A DNA stretch of 29,662 bases from Paratractidigestivibacter sp963630635 (lineage in GTDB: Bacteria > Actinomycetota > Coriobacteriia > Coriobacteriales > Atopobiaceae). The DNA lies in contig CAVGOA010000025.1 in assembly GCA_963630635.1 (NCBI GenBank), positions 1 through 29,662 on the forward strand, in the 5' to 3' direction. The notes below the pieces were generated by a model. It did no database searches and was not told where the DNA came from. It saw only the letters and a list, made by a program, of their open reading frames with translations. Every line of letters begins with the position of its first letter. Position 1 is the first letter of the stretch. Shown piece after piece: positions 22,592-29,662 of the stretch. Position numbers and translations under genes: made by a program.

Positions 22592-23275
22592 CTACTCGCC
22601 CCAGACGGCGGCGCGAGCGTGCTTGCCCAAGGTCTTCATGACCACGTTGATGGCGCGGCCCAGCAAAAGCGCCGACGCCACGGTCGTAAGGCCAAAGCCG
22701 TCGATGTCGCCAAACAGCACGAGCGACCCCAAGACCGAAACCACGACGTGGCTCACGTCGAAGATGACCTTGATGCGGCCAAACGGTGTGCGCAGCGCCT
22801 GGCTAATGACCTGCACCAGGCCGTCGGGCGCGTTGGGCACGATCTCCATGTCGACCATCAGTGACGCACCCACGGCCGTCACGCAGATCGAGCAGCACAT
22901 ACACGTGACCTGCGCGGGCAAGCCCTGCGGGTCCACCGTGACCACCACGGCCAGAAGGTCCACCAGCGCCCCCATGGCCGAGGCCACCAGCATCTCGAGC
23001 AAAATGCGCGCCTGGAAGCGCCTTCGCAGGATAAGCGCCTGGATCACGATGTAGACCGCATATGACGCCGTGATCATGAACCCCAGCGAGGTCCCGCCCA
23101 CGCGCGCGGCAAACGTCGCGAAGCACGTAAGGGACGACACGCCCAGGCCAGAGGCCGTCTGCAGCACCGTCCCCAGCGAGATACAAAAAAGCCCCACGGC
23201 GTAGATCGCGTAGCGAAGCGCCGTGCGGGCCCAATCTGCGGTTTTATCTTCCTTGGTCACGAGCAGGGGTTTCAA
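22592..23275 (-). CDS. YczE/YitT-like integral membrane protein, paralogue 1
   Basis: A 227-residue membrane protein with about five to six hydrophobic segments (roughly 20-40, 48-60, 66-82, 95-115, 122-142, 178-198). Recognisable are LQTASGLGVSSLTCFATFAA near the N-terminus and DMEIVPNAPDGLVQVISQAL in the middle, which fit the YczE/YyaS membrane family of unknown function. The frame begins with TTG (MKPLLVTKED) after GGAAGGA; no ATG gives a complete first segment. It is the downstream member of a tandem pair with 23406-24089. The two proteins align end to end without gaps apart from the extreme termini. A conserved CMCC motif lies in a membrane segment. Function unknown. Confidence 0.8.
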   Translation of the reverse strand: MKPLLVTKEDKTADWARTALRYAIYAVGLFCISLGTVLQTASGLGVSSLTCFATFAARVGGTSLGFMITASYAVYIVIQALILRRRFQARILLEMLVASAMGALVDLLAVVVTVDPQGLPAQVTCMCCSICVTAVGASLMVDMEIVPNAPDGLVQVISQALRTPFGRIKVIFDVSHVVVSVLGSLVLFGDIDGFGLTTVASALLLGRAINVVMKTLGKHARAAVWGE

Positions 23276-23348
23276 AGCGAGAAGGTCCTTCCAATACCGA
23301 CACCAAAATCATGCGGTTGCGGCGGCCCTTGTCGTCGTAGCCTGCGCA

Positions 23349-23354
23349 AGTATA
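23349..23354 (-). promoter_or_regulatory. Possible -10 box before YczE-like paralogue 1
   Basis: TATACT on the minus strand lies 74 bases before the TTG start in the 130-bp spacer between the paralogues. No good -35 is present, so readthrough from the upstream paralogue is also possible. Confidence 0.35.
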
Positions 23355-23405
23355 GACCTGCAAATAGCCCGACCCGTGTCGTGAAACGCCCTGTTTACGC
23401 TGGGT

Positions 23406-24089
23406 TTACGCCCAGACGGCCTGCTGCGCGCGCTGGCCCACGGTGCCCATGATCACATTGATGATGCGCCCCAGGAAAAGCGCCGAGACGATCGTCGTCA
23501 GGCCAAAGCCCGAGATGTCGCCAAACAAAAGCAGCGACCCCAAGATGGACACCGCGACGTGGCTCACGTCAAAGACCACCTTGACGTTGCCAAAGCTCGT
23601 GCCCAGGGCCTCGCTGGCCACCTGCACCAGGCCGTCGGGCGCGTTGGGGACAACCTCCATGTCGACCATGAGCGACGCGCCAAAGGCCGTGACCACCAGC
23701 GCGCAGCACATGCACACGACCTGCGCCACGAAACCCTGCGGGCTCACCGTGATCAGCGAGGCGATCAAATCGACCAGGTAGCCCATCGAGAAGGCAAATA
23801 CCATCTCGAGCAAAATCCGCGCCTGGAAGCGCCGCCGCAGGATAAGCGCCTGGCAGCCGATGTAGATCGCGTACGTGAGCGCGATCATGAATCCCAGCGT
23901 GGTGCCGGTGGCTCGCGAGGCAAAGGTCGCGAAGCACGTAAGCGACGCGACGCCCAGGCCAGACGCGGTCTGCAGCACCGTGCCCGTCGAGATGCACAAA
24001 AGGCCCACGACGTAGATCGCGTAGCGCAGGACCGTGTGGCCCCAATCGATGGTTTGCTCTTCTTCCTTAGTCACGAGCAGGGGTTTCAA
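23406..24089 (-). CDS. YczE/YitT-like integral membrane protein, paralogue 2
   Basis: A 227-residue protein of the same family as its downstream neighbour, with the same start (MKPLLVTKEE from TTG, after AAAGGATC), the same LQTASGLGVASLTCFATFAS and DMEVVPNAPDGLVQVASEAL blocks, and the CMCC motif. The last segment (SHVAVSILGSLLLFGDISGFGLTTI) is nearly the same in both. The bases around both starts (TTTCAAAGCGAGAAG-TCCTT on the plus strand) are conserved too, so the duplication included the translation signal and is fairly recent. Function unknown; transport of a small solute or a membrane role is only a guess. Confidence 0.8.
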   Translation of the reverse strand: MKPLLVTKEEEQTIDWGHTVLRYAIYVVGLLCISTGTVLQTASGLGVASLTCFATFASRATGTTLGFMIALTYAIYIGCQALILRRRFQARILLEMVFAFSMGYLVDLIASLITVSPQGFVAQVVCMCCALVVTAFGASLMVDMEVVPNAPDGLVQVASEALGTSFGNVKVVFDVSHVAVSILGSLLLFGDISGFGLTTIVSALFLGRIINVIMGTVGQRAQQAVWA

Positions 24090-24184
24090 AGCGAGAAGAT
24101 CCTTTCATGTTTGATGTAACAGAACTATATGGCAAGAAGAACGCAGCGCGGGTCCAACGCCCACGCCACGTCCGCGGCCCGCCC

Positions 24185-25405
24185 TTACGCGATGCCCAGG
24201 TACTCCTTGATGCCGGCAACGGCCACCTTGGCCCCCGCCACGGCGTGGACCACGGTAAGCGGCCCATTGACCACGTCGCCCGCGGCAAAGACGGCGGGTA
24301 CGCTGGTCATGCCCTTCTCGTCCACCTCAAGAAGGCCGCGCTCGTCGACGGTAAGGCCGTTGGTCGTAAGGACAAGCTTGTCCTTGGGCGTCTGCGAGGC
24401 GGCGATGATCACCGTGTCGGCCGTGGCGTGGTCGAGCTCGTCCTCGTAGCCGCAGACCTTGCCCTCCTCGTCAAAGAGGGCCGTCTTGAACACAGGGCCG
24501 TTCTCGTCGATGGCGCAGATGGCCTTGCCGCACACGATCTCGGCGCCGTCGAGCTGGGCCAGCTCAATCTCCTCGCTAATCGCCGAGATGTGGCGCGAGC
24601 GAGCATAGATCGTGACCGTGCGCGCGCCGTGGCGAAGCGCCGAGCGCGCGACGTCCATGGCCACGTTACCCGCGCCGATCACCGCGACGCTCTCGCCCAC
24701 GGCAAAACTCGCGGGGTCCACCAGGTAGTCGATGCCGTACAGCACGTCTCCGCGCGTCTCGCCGGGAATGCCCAGCTTGCGGGCGCGCCAGGTGCCCGTG
24801 CCCACAAAGACGGCGTCGTAGCCGTCGCGCAGCAGGTCGTCGATGTGCAGGGCGCCGCCGATGGTGGTCGAGGGACGCACGCGAACGCCCAGCTGGTCAA
24901 GCACTTCTCGGTAGCGTTGGACCAGCTTGCGCGGCAGGCGGAACTCGGGGATGCCGTACTCAAGCACGCCGCCGATCTCGGCGCGCTGCTCAAAGACGGT
25001 GACGCCGCAACCGGCCTGCGCCAGCTGGATCGCCGCCGTGAGGCCCGCCGGGCCCGAGCCAATAACCGCGACCTGCTTGCCGCAGGGCTCTGGGCGCTCG
25101 AAGACGGTGCGTTCAAGGTAGGTGGCCGAGATGTAGCTCTCGATGGCCGAGAAGTGCACGGGCGCGCCCTTGCGGCCCTGCACGCAGCTGCCCTCGCACT
25201 GCCCCGAGTGGTTGCACACCAACGAGCAAACGGCGCTCATGGGGTTGTTAGAGAACAGCAGCTCGCCCGCCTCTTCGAGCTTGCGCTCGCGAAACAGGCC
25301 AATGACCTGCGGGATCGATGTCGAGACGGGACAGCCCTTAAGCTGGCAAAACGCGCGCTTGCAGCCCAGGCAGCGGTTGGCTTCCTCGATGATGTGTATG
25401 GCCAT
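24185..25405 (-). CDS. Stand-alone GltD-like NAD(P)-dependent Fe-S flavoprotein
   Basis: A 406-residue oxidoreductase resembling the small subunit of glutamate synthase and the related NfnB/SudB/PreT proteins. Eight cysteines sit in two groups, RCLGCKRAFCQLKGCP (Cys 12, 15, 20, 25) and CSLVCNHSGQCEGSC (Cys 60, 64, 70, 74), which bind [4Fe-4S] clusters. FAD binds at AVIGSGPAGLTAA (113-125), NAD(P)H at AVIGAGNVAMDVAR, and the second FAD motif is FAAGDVVNGPLTVVHA. No GltB large subunit is adjacent, so it probably passes electrons to another partner. GGAGAGG before the ATG at 25405 sets the start. It lies between the YczE pair and the sugar-isomerase gene on the same strand, but a hairpin upstream suggests its own transcript. 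Confidence 0.85.
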   Translation of the reverse strand: MAIHIIEEANRCLGCKRAFCQLKGCPVSTSIPQVIGLFRERKLEEAGELLFSNNPMSAVCSLVCNHSGQCEGSCVQGRKGAPVHFSAIESYISATYLERTVFERPEPCGKQVAVIGSGPAGLTAAIQLAQAGCGVTVFEQRAEIGGVLEYGIPEFRLPRKLVQRYREVLDQLGVRVRPSTTIGGALHIDDLLRDGYDAVFVGTGTWRARKLGIPGETRGDVLYGIDYLVDPASFAVGESVAVIGAGNVAMDVARSALRHGARTVTIYARSRHISAISEEIELAQLDGAEIVCGKAICAIDENGPVFKTALFDEEGKVCGYEDELDHATADTVIIAASQTPKDKLVLTTNGLTVDERGLLEVDEKGMTSVPAVFAAGDVVNGPLTVVHAVAGAKVAVAGIKEYLGIA

Positions 25406-25450
25406 GGCAGATCCTCTCCAGTTGATGCCGTGGTACTTGCCTATAGAAAC

Positions 25451-25477
25451 GCCGGACGCCCGCGATTGGCGTCCGGC
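25451..25477 (-). terminator. Hairpin after the TIM-barrel isomerase gene
   Basis: GCCGGACGCC and GGCGTCCGGC form a perfect 10-bp stem with a seven-base loop; on the minus strand it is followed by GTTTCTAT. It is a plausible terminator of the GH105-isomerase unit. Confidence 0.7.
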
Positions 25478-25547
25478 TTGGGACGGCGGCGCAGGGGCCG
25501 CCGGCTATGTCGCCCTTTTGAGGCCGGGCGCGGCCGTGATATCTGGC

Positions 25548-26468
25548 CTAGCCCATGGCGAGAAGAGCCTCGCGCGAGGCCGCCATGTCCTGCGGCGTGC
25601 TGTTCTCCATCACGCACGGGATGCCCGGGCACGTGGCCGCGGCCCAGGCGGCGATGCCGCCCATGTCGAAGTTGCCCGTGGTCGCGGGGCCGTGGCACAC
25701 CAAGCGGCTGCCGCTTCCGTCGCACCAGCCATCGGCGTCCTCGTTGTCCACGACCTCGAAGTCCTTGGCGTGAATCACGCGGATGGCGTCGCCGTTGAGC
25801 GTGAGCATACGGTCGACGACCTGCGGCGCGTTTGCGACAACCGTGGGGTGCAGCAGAGACACCGCGTCGTAGATGACGCCCAGCACGGGCGACTTCACGC
25901 GGTCAAGGACGGCGCGGCAGCGCTCGGGGGTGTTGACGACCTCGTTCCAACCCGGCTCGATCAGCAATGGCACGCCGGCCTTCTCGCAGGCAACGCAGGC
26001 CTGCTCAAGGCCCTTGCAAAAGGCGTCCAGGGCCTCGTCGCTAAAGCGGTCGTCGGCCACCTTGTTGGCGGCGTTGGGACGGCCCGTCTCGGTGCCAACG
26101 GGACAGCCGCCCAGAAGCGCGGCAAAACGGGCGCAGGCGGCGTATTCCTCTAGCACGTCTGCCAGCTGGGCTGCGTCGGGGGTGGCCAGGTTCTTGTAGC
26201 AGCCAAAGACGGCCACCTTGACGCCGGCCTCGTCCAGGACCGCGCGCAGCTCGGCGGCAAGCTCGGGCGTAAGGCCCGTGCGGTCGATGCCGTAGCTCTT
26301 AAAAACAACCTTGCTGGGAAGCTGAATGCAAGTAAAGCCCAGCTCACCGGCCATGCGAATGCGCTCGGGCACGCTGCCTTGCGGCAGATCGTGCAGGCGC
26401 ACGCCCACGCTGAAGGCCGAGGTCGGGGTCCCGGCGACGACCGCGCCGCCCACGTTCTTCTCCCCCAC
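25548..26468 (-). CDS. Xylose-isomerase-like TIM-barrel sugar (phosphate) isomerase/epimerase
   Basis: A 306-residue TIM-barrel protein of the AP-endonuclease-2/xylose-isomerase-like family. Metal-binding acidic and histidine residues are likely in LLIEPGWNEVV, LGVIYDAVSLLHP, IRVIHAKDFEVV and CVMENSTPQDM, in the usual E-D-H-E order. It starts with GTG four bases after the GH105 stop, with AAGAAGG eight bases upstream, so it is translated with the GH105 gene. The context suggests action on a released sugar such as rhamnose, a uronate or an epimer of it; the substrate is not known. There are no transmembrane segments. Confidence 0.82.
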   Translation of the reverse strand: MGEKNVGGAVVAGTPTSAFSVGVRLHDLPQGSVPERIRMAGELGFTCIQLPSKVVFKSYGIDRTGLTPELAAELRAVLDEAGVKVAVFGCYKNLATPDAAQLADVLEEYAACARFAALLGGCPVGTETGRPNAANKVADDRFSDEALDAFCKGLEQACVACEKAGVPLLIEPGWNEVVNTPERCRAVLDRVKSPVLGVIYDAVSLLHPTVVANAPQVVDRMLTLNGDAIRVIHAKDFEVVDNEDADGWCDGSGSRLVCHGPATTGNFDMGGIAAWAAATCPGIPCVMENSTPQDMAASREALLAMG

Positions 26469-26471
26469 CGT

Positions 26472-27704
26472 CTACGCCTTCTTCCCGTTGATGCCCGGGG
26501 TATAGCCGCCCCAGGGGTCCTCGACCGAGCAGCAGCCGGCCGGGCTCATGGGGTCGCAGGCGCCGGCGAGCTTGTCGTGCTTCATGGTCTCGATGTAGGC
26601 CAAGACCAGAGGGGCCACACCCTTGGCGTCGTTTTTCACGATGGGCTCGCGCATGTAGTAGTCAAAGGTGCCCTCGCGGTGGGTGTTGTTGCCCAGGCCC
26701 GCTACCAGGCAGATGTTATCCAGGGCCAGCTGGCCGTCCTTCTCGGAAAGGCAGGTCTCGCATACACCGTCAAAGGCGCGGCGGCCGTACTCGTAGTAGC
26801 GCTCGGGAAGCACGCCCAGGCGGCAGCCCTTCATGATGGCGTTGGCAAAGATGGCGCTGCCCGACTCCTCAAGGTAGTTGGGGGCAATGTTGGGCAGGTT
26901 GATGACCTGGTGCCACATGCCGGTCTTCTCGTCCTGGTAAGGAAGCATCGAGTCGATGAGGTCGACGAACATCTCGCGCAGGCCGTCCTTCTCGGCAGAC
27001 ATCGAGGGCGGCATGAGCTCCCACGTGTCGATCAGGGCCATGGCAAACCAGCCCTCGGCGCGCAGCCAGAAGTTCTGGGAAAGGCCGGTCACCGGGTCGC
27101 ACCAGAACTGCTTCTTGGACGAGTCGTAGGCGTGGTAGTACAGGCCGTTTTTCTCGTTGCGCATGAGGTCGCGGACCACCTGGAACATGTGGAACGAGTC
27201 GGAGCAGGCGCGGCGGTTGTGGAAGGACAGCTCGTACTGCATGTAGAAGGGCTGGGCCATGTACATGCCGTCCAGCCAGATCTGGTTGGGGTAGACCGCC
27301 TTGTGCCAAAAGACGCCCTCTTTGGTGCGGGGCTGGCGCTCGAGCTGGCCGTAGATCGTGTCCATGGCCAGGCGGTACTTCTGCTTGCCGGTGATCTCGT
27401 ACAGGCGGTAGAGGGTCTTGCCCGCGTTGACGTTGTCGAGGTTGTACTCTTGCGGGTCGTAGTGCTTGATGGTGCCGTCTTCCTGGACAAAGAAGTCGAT
27501 GTAGCTATCGGCGAACTCCAGGTAGCGGTCCTCGCCGGTGATCTCGTTGAGCTCGATCAGGGCCTTGATCATGCAGCCGTCGATGTAGTTCCAGGTGTTC
27601 TCTTTGCCGGCGCGGATCTTCTCGATGTTCCACGCGGGCGCCTGCGGCGTGGAGTTCTCCACAAGCTGGGCGATGTAGCGGTCAAGGATCTGGTTGCATC
27701 CCAT
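26472..27704 (-). CDS. GH105 (GH88-like) unsaturated glycuronyl hydrolase
   Basis: A 410-residue (alpha/alpha)6-barrel hydrolase that removes 4,5-unsaturated galacturonate (or glucuronate) from oligosaccharides made by polysaccharide lyases. The catalytic aspartate is in QIWLDGMYMAQPF (141-153, Asp145), corresponding to Asp143 of B. subtilis YteR; NLDNVNAG (88-95, Asp90) and LRAEGWFAMAL are also conserved. The absence of a signal peptide places it in the cytoplasm. GAGAGGG before the ATG at 27704 sets the start. The gene heads a unit with the TIM-barrel isomerase, and GGTGAACGTTAACC lies 42 bases upstream. Its product feeds DhuI, DhuD, KdgK and Eda. A late CCS and GKKA end is unremarkable. 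Confidence 0.9.
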   Translation of the reverse strand: MGCNQILDRYIAQLVENSTPQAPAWNIEKIRAGKENTWNYIDGCMIKALIELNEITGEDRYLEFADSYIDFFVQEDGTIKHYDPQEYNLDNVNAGKTLYRLYEITGKQKYRLAMDTIYGQLERQPRTKEGVFWHKAVYPNQIWLDGMYMAQPFYMQYELSFHNRRACSDSFHMFQVVRDLMRNEKNGLYYHAYDSSKKQFWCDPVTGLSQNFWLRAEGWFAMALIDTWELMPPSMSAEKDGLREMFVDLIDSMLPYQDEKTGMWHQVINLPNIAPNYLEESGSAIFANAIMKGCRLGVLPERYYEYGRRAFDGVCETCLSEKDGQLALDNICLVAGLGNNTHREGTFDYYMREPIVKNDAKGVAPLVLAYIETMKHDKLAGACDPMSPAGCCSVEDPWGGYTPGINGKKA

Positions 27705-27746
27705 GGTGTGTCCCTCTCTTCTTGGCGTCCCCTGCGCCTTATTTTG

Positions 27747-27760
27747 GGTGAACGTTAACC
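27747..27760. promoter_or_regulatory. LacI-type operator at the GH105 promoter
   Basis: GGTGAACGTTAACC, 13/14 symmetric in the wobble sense, is identical to the site at 14417-14430. It lies 43-56 bases upstream of the GH105 start codon on the minus strand. The surrounding -10/-35 boxes are poor (CAAAAT-like downstream). Confidence 0.68.
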
Positions 27761-27891
27761 TAACTGTATCGCCGAGTGGCCCGCGTTTTCTTCTCAACAG
27801 AGAAACAACAGGGTAGACGGCGTTTTTGAGCGGTGAGCGGTACGTCGAGCGGCCTCGGCCGAGACGGACGAGTTGGGCGCGGCAGCCGTGG

Positions 27892-27927
27892 CGCCTGCCG
27901 CGCGAGGCTCCTCTCGCCTGCCGCGCG
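27892..27927. repeat. Direct repeat after the SGNH gene
   Basis: CGCCTGCCGCGCG occurs at 27892-27904 and 27915-27927, 23 bases apart, just downstream of the SGNH stop codon. It is short and GC-rich, and the role is unknown. Confidence 0.4.
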
Positions 27928-27929
27928 GG

Positions 27930-28373
27930 CTAAAGGATCGCGCGCAGGCCGGCGGCGATGCGAAGGGCCAGGCGCTCGTAGCCGGCCGGCGAGTAGTGCA
28001 GGCCGTCGGGCATGTAGAGCTCGCGGTGCTGGGGCAAAAACGGCGAGATGCCGCTTTGCGCATAGAGGTCGATCACGGGCAACGAGTAGTAGTCGGCCAC
28101 CTCGCGCACTGCGGCTACGTAGGGCTCCTGCGTAAGGCCCAGGTGGTTTTGCTCAAAGCTGCCGGGGATGTCCTTCTCGTGCTTGCCGCTTGTCTTGCAG
28201 GGCGTCATGACCACCAGGCGGGCCTCGGGCGAACGCGCGGTGATGGTGCGCACCAGATAGTCCAGAGCACCGTAGAACTCACGGGTGCTGGTCGAGCCCA
28301 TCTGGCCCAGCGGCACGTTGCGGCTAAAGTCGTTGACGCCGCCAAAGAGCAGGTAGACGTCGGCATCTGCGTC
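27930..28373 (-). CDS. SGNH-family esterase, C-terminal part (start lost in the N gap)
   Basis: The last 148 codons of an SGNH (GDSL-like) hydrolase. Block III GGVNDF is visible near the left edge of the gap and block V DGLHYSPAGY near the C-terminus (catalytic Asp and His). The block with the catalytic serine must lie in the unsequenced 230 bases. Such enzymes include rhamnogalacturonan acetylesterases (YesT/YesY type), which would suit the GH105 neighbour. The frame reads through 28316 to the gap with D-A-D-A-D-V-Y-L-L-F, so an internal ATG is not the start. The end at 27930 is TAG. Confidence 0.85.
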   Translation of the reverse strand, partial: DADADVYLLFGGVNDFSRNVPLGQMGSTSTREFYGALDYLVRTITARSPEARLVVMTPCKTSGKHEKDIPGSFEQNHLGLTQEPYVAAVREVADYYSLPVIDLYAQSGISPFLPQHRELYMPDGLHYSPAGYERLALRIAAGLRAIL

Positions 28374-28603
28374 NNNNNNNNNNNNNNNNNNNNNNNNNNN
28401 NNNNNNNNNNNNNNNNNNNNNNNNNNNNNNNNNNNNNNNNNNNNNNNNNNNNNNNNNNNNNNNNNNNNNNNNNNNNNNNNNNNNNNNNNNNNNNNNNNNN
28501 NNNNNNNNNNNNNNNNNNNNNNNNNNNNNNNNNNNNNNNNNNNNNNNNNNNNNNNNNNNNNNNNNNNNNNNNNNNNNNNNNNNNNNNNNNNNNNNNNNNN
28601 NNN
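28374..28603. other. Assembly gap of 230 N
   Basis: Unsequenced bases inside a minus-strand gene cluster. They should contain the end of the alpha/beta hydrolase, the junction, and the start of the SGNH esterase with its catalytic-serine block. Because the true gap length may differ, a fusion of the two cannot be excluded. Confidence 1.
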
Positions 28604-29662
28604 GCAGTCCCTTCTCGCCTGCTCATCGAGCCAGGCAACGTCTTCTTCCAGGTCAAGCACGCCCAGGTGGTGGCCACCGGGACAGACCTCGTGGGCAAGA
28701 TTATCCCCGCGGTCAAGCAGCTGGTAGGCCGCGCGCACCACGTCGAGCTGCTCGTCCACGTTTGCCAGGCCGCGGGGCCCGTTAAGGTGGTCGCCCTCGC
28801 AGCTTTGCACCAACAGCGGCCGCGGCGCGATGAGCGAGGCGATGTCGCCCATGTCAAAGAACCGCCAGAGACCGGGCGCGTAGTTGCAGGCGCAGTTGCC
28901 GTTGAGGTGCAGCAGCGCGTCGGCGTAACCGTAGAGGTAACCCGAGATAAAGGCCTTCTTCACGCGCGGGTCAAGCGCCGCGAGGTAAAGGGTCTGCTCG
29001 CCGCCGCCGCTAAAACCAAAGCAGCCAAGTTCGTCCATGCAAACGTCGCCGCGGGCGTCCAGGTAGTCCACCAGGCGCATGAGGTCCCAGGTGTTGAGGC
29101 CCGCGACCGAAAGCCCCAGCGGCTCGGCCATCTTAGCCTGGTTGGCGCAGGTTCCGCGCAGGTAGAGCTGCTCGTCGTCGCCCTGGCCCTTCCAGTCGCG
29201 GCGCTCGCCCCAGCCGCGGGCGTCGGGGCAAACGGTCACGTAGCCCATGCGCGCGAGGCGCAGGCCATAGTCGTAGTTGAAGCGGCGGATCGCGTCGTCG
29301 GCCGCGGGCACGCCCGTCACCCCGGCGATGGTATCCTTGCCGGCACCCTGGTGGCCGTGAGGGCAGATCCAGCAGAGCGCACGACCATCCGCACCGCGCT
29401 TAGGCTGGGCAGGTTCCAGCAGGTAGAAGGGCATCCAGACGCCCGGCTCGGTAAGAATCGCGATCTTGGTGCGCGTGATGCCGCCGGCGAGAAGGACCTG
29501 CTCCAAGACGCGAGGGCTAGGGTCGCAGCGCTCGAGGAGGCTGATACCCAAAAGGTCGGCAAGGCGCTCGCGCGAGCGGTCACGCCAGGCAAGCCAATCG
29601 GCAGCCGCGGAGCCGCCAAAGGCCGCTTGGCGACCATCGCGCTCAAAGCGGGCGCGCAGGGC
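28604..29662 (-). CDS. Alpha/beta-hydrolase esterase (dienelactone/acetyl-xylan-esterase type), partial at both ends
   Basis: A 353-residue fragment, open at the right edge of the window (29662, frame ALRARFERDGRQAAF) and cut at the left by the N gap. It has PFYLLEP, then GYVTVCPDARGWGERR, the nucleophile elbow GCFGFSGGGEQT with the catalytic serine, IAPRPLLVQSCEGD and a late CPGGHHLGV that holds the histidine. Enzymes of this group deacetylate sugars or polysaccharides. A start at 29551 would lose conserved N-terminal sequence, so the true start lies outside. It is upstream of the SGNH and GH105 genes on the same strand and probably belongs to the same pectin-type cluster. Confidence 0.85.

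Noticed and set aside
24107..25798. Long plus-strand open frame opposite the GltD-like gene
   Set aside because: Antisense shadow; its translation is a run of Ala/Arg/Val/Gly with no recognised domain, and it extends over a hairpin and into a second gene.
28205..28603. Alpha/beta hydrolase reading on through the N gap to 28205
   Set aside because: That frame after the gap is out of phase with the clear SGNH motifs; it is an artefact of reading through unknown bases.
1..29662. CRISPR arrays, tRNA or rRNA genes, insertion sequences, prophage
   Set aside because: I saw no regularly spaced repeats, no cloverleaf with a TTCGA arm, no rRNA stretch and no transposase or integrase frame.

Overview
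The window is GC-rich, gene-dense bacterial DNA with strong Shine-Dalgarno sites and little intergenic space. Gene content (type III glutamine synthetase, YczE-like membrane proteins, a streptococcal-style uronate pathway, many GC-rich palindromic repeats) fits a gut actinobacterium of the Coriobacteriia, most like Collinsella. That placement is inferred from gene content and impression of protein similarity; no database search was run. One assembly gap of 230 N lies at 28374-28603.

Layout. 1-9.9 kb is mostly housekeeping: the start of ribosomal protein S1, a membrane-anchored copper-type HMA protein behind a CsoR-like operator, type III glutamine synthetase, a nucleoid-associated protein, an RluA-type pseudouridine synthase, HisS, IlvE, a threonine-aldolase-family enzyme and an ArfB-like ribosome-rescue factor. 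At 10-11 kb is mannose-6-phosphate isomerase. From 11.1 to 17.6 kb lies a catabolic island for unsaturated uronic acids: eda (KDPG aldolase) and kdgK, a divergent LacI regulator, a RegR-like LacI regulator, an SDR (DhuD/KduD type) and an RpiB-fold isomerase (DhuI type). From 17.7 to 22.5 kb is a heterodimeric ABC exporter-fold pair with a divergent AraC regulator. Then come two tandem YczE-like membrane paralogues, a stand-alone GltD-like Fe-S flavoprotein, a TIM-barrel sugar isomerase/epimerase, a GH105 unsaturated glycuronyl hydrolase, an SGNH esterase and an alpha/beta hydrolase that runs off the window.

How the genes fit together. GH105 releases 4,5-unsaturated galacturonate from rhamnogalacturonan or similar oligosaccharides, and the esterases may remove acetyl groups. 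The free sugar opens to 4-deoxy-5-hexosulose uronate, which DhuI, DhuD, KdgK and Eda convert to pyruvate and glyceraldehyde-3-phosphate. The whole intracellular route is in this window; the lyase and the importer are not. Three operator types are visible: AAACCGGTTT-type sites at regR and dhuD, an AATCGATT pair between kdgK and its divergent LacI gene, and an identical GGTGAACGTTAACC palindrome at two places 13 kb apart.

The most interesting non-coding signal is at 14409-14584. The GGTGAACGTTAACC operator sits against a -10 box, followed by about 140 nt that fold into two stems and end in a strong intrinsic terminator, with UCCC and C-rich unpaired stretches. It looks like a sugar-controlled small RNA that shares its operator with the GH105 gene. 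The window also carries several families of palindromic repeats: two nested three-stem elements sharing an AAGTAGCC core, three copies of an AAATCCCCTGCA hairpin that all sit between convergent genes, and two long hairpins capped by GCGTACTTAGTACGC.
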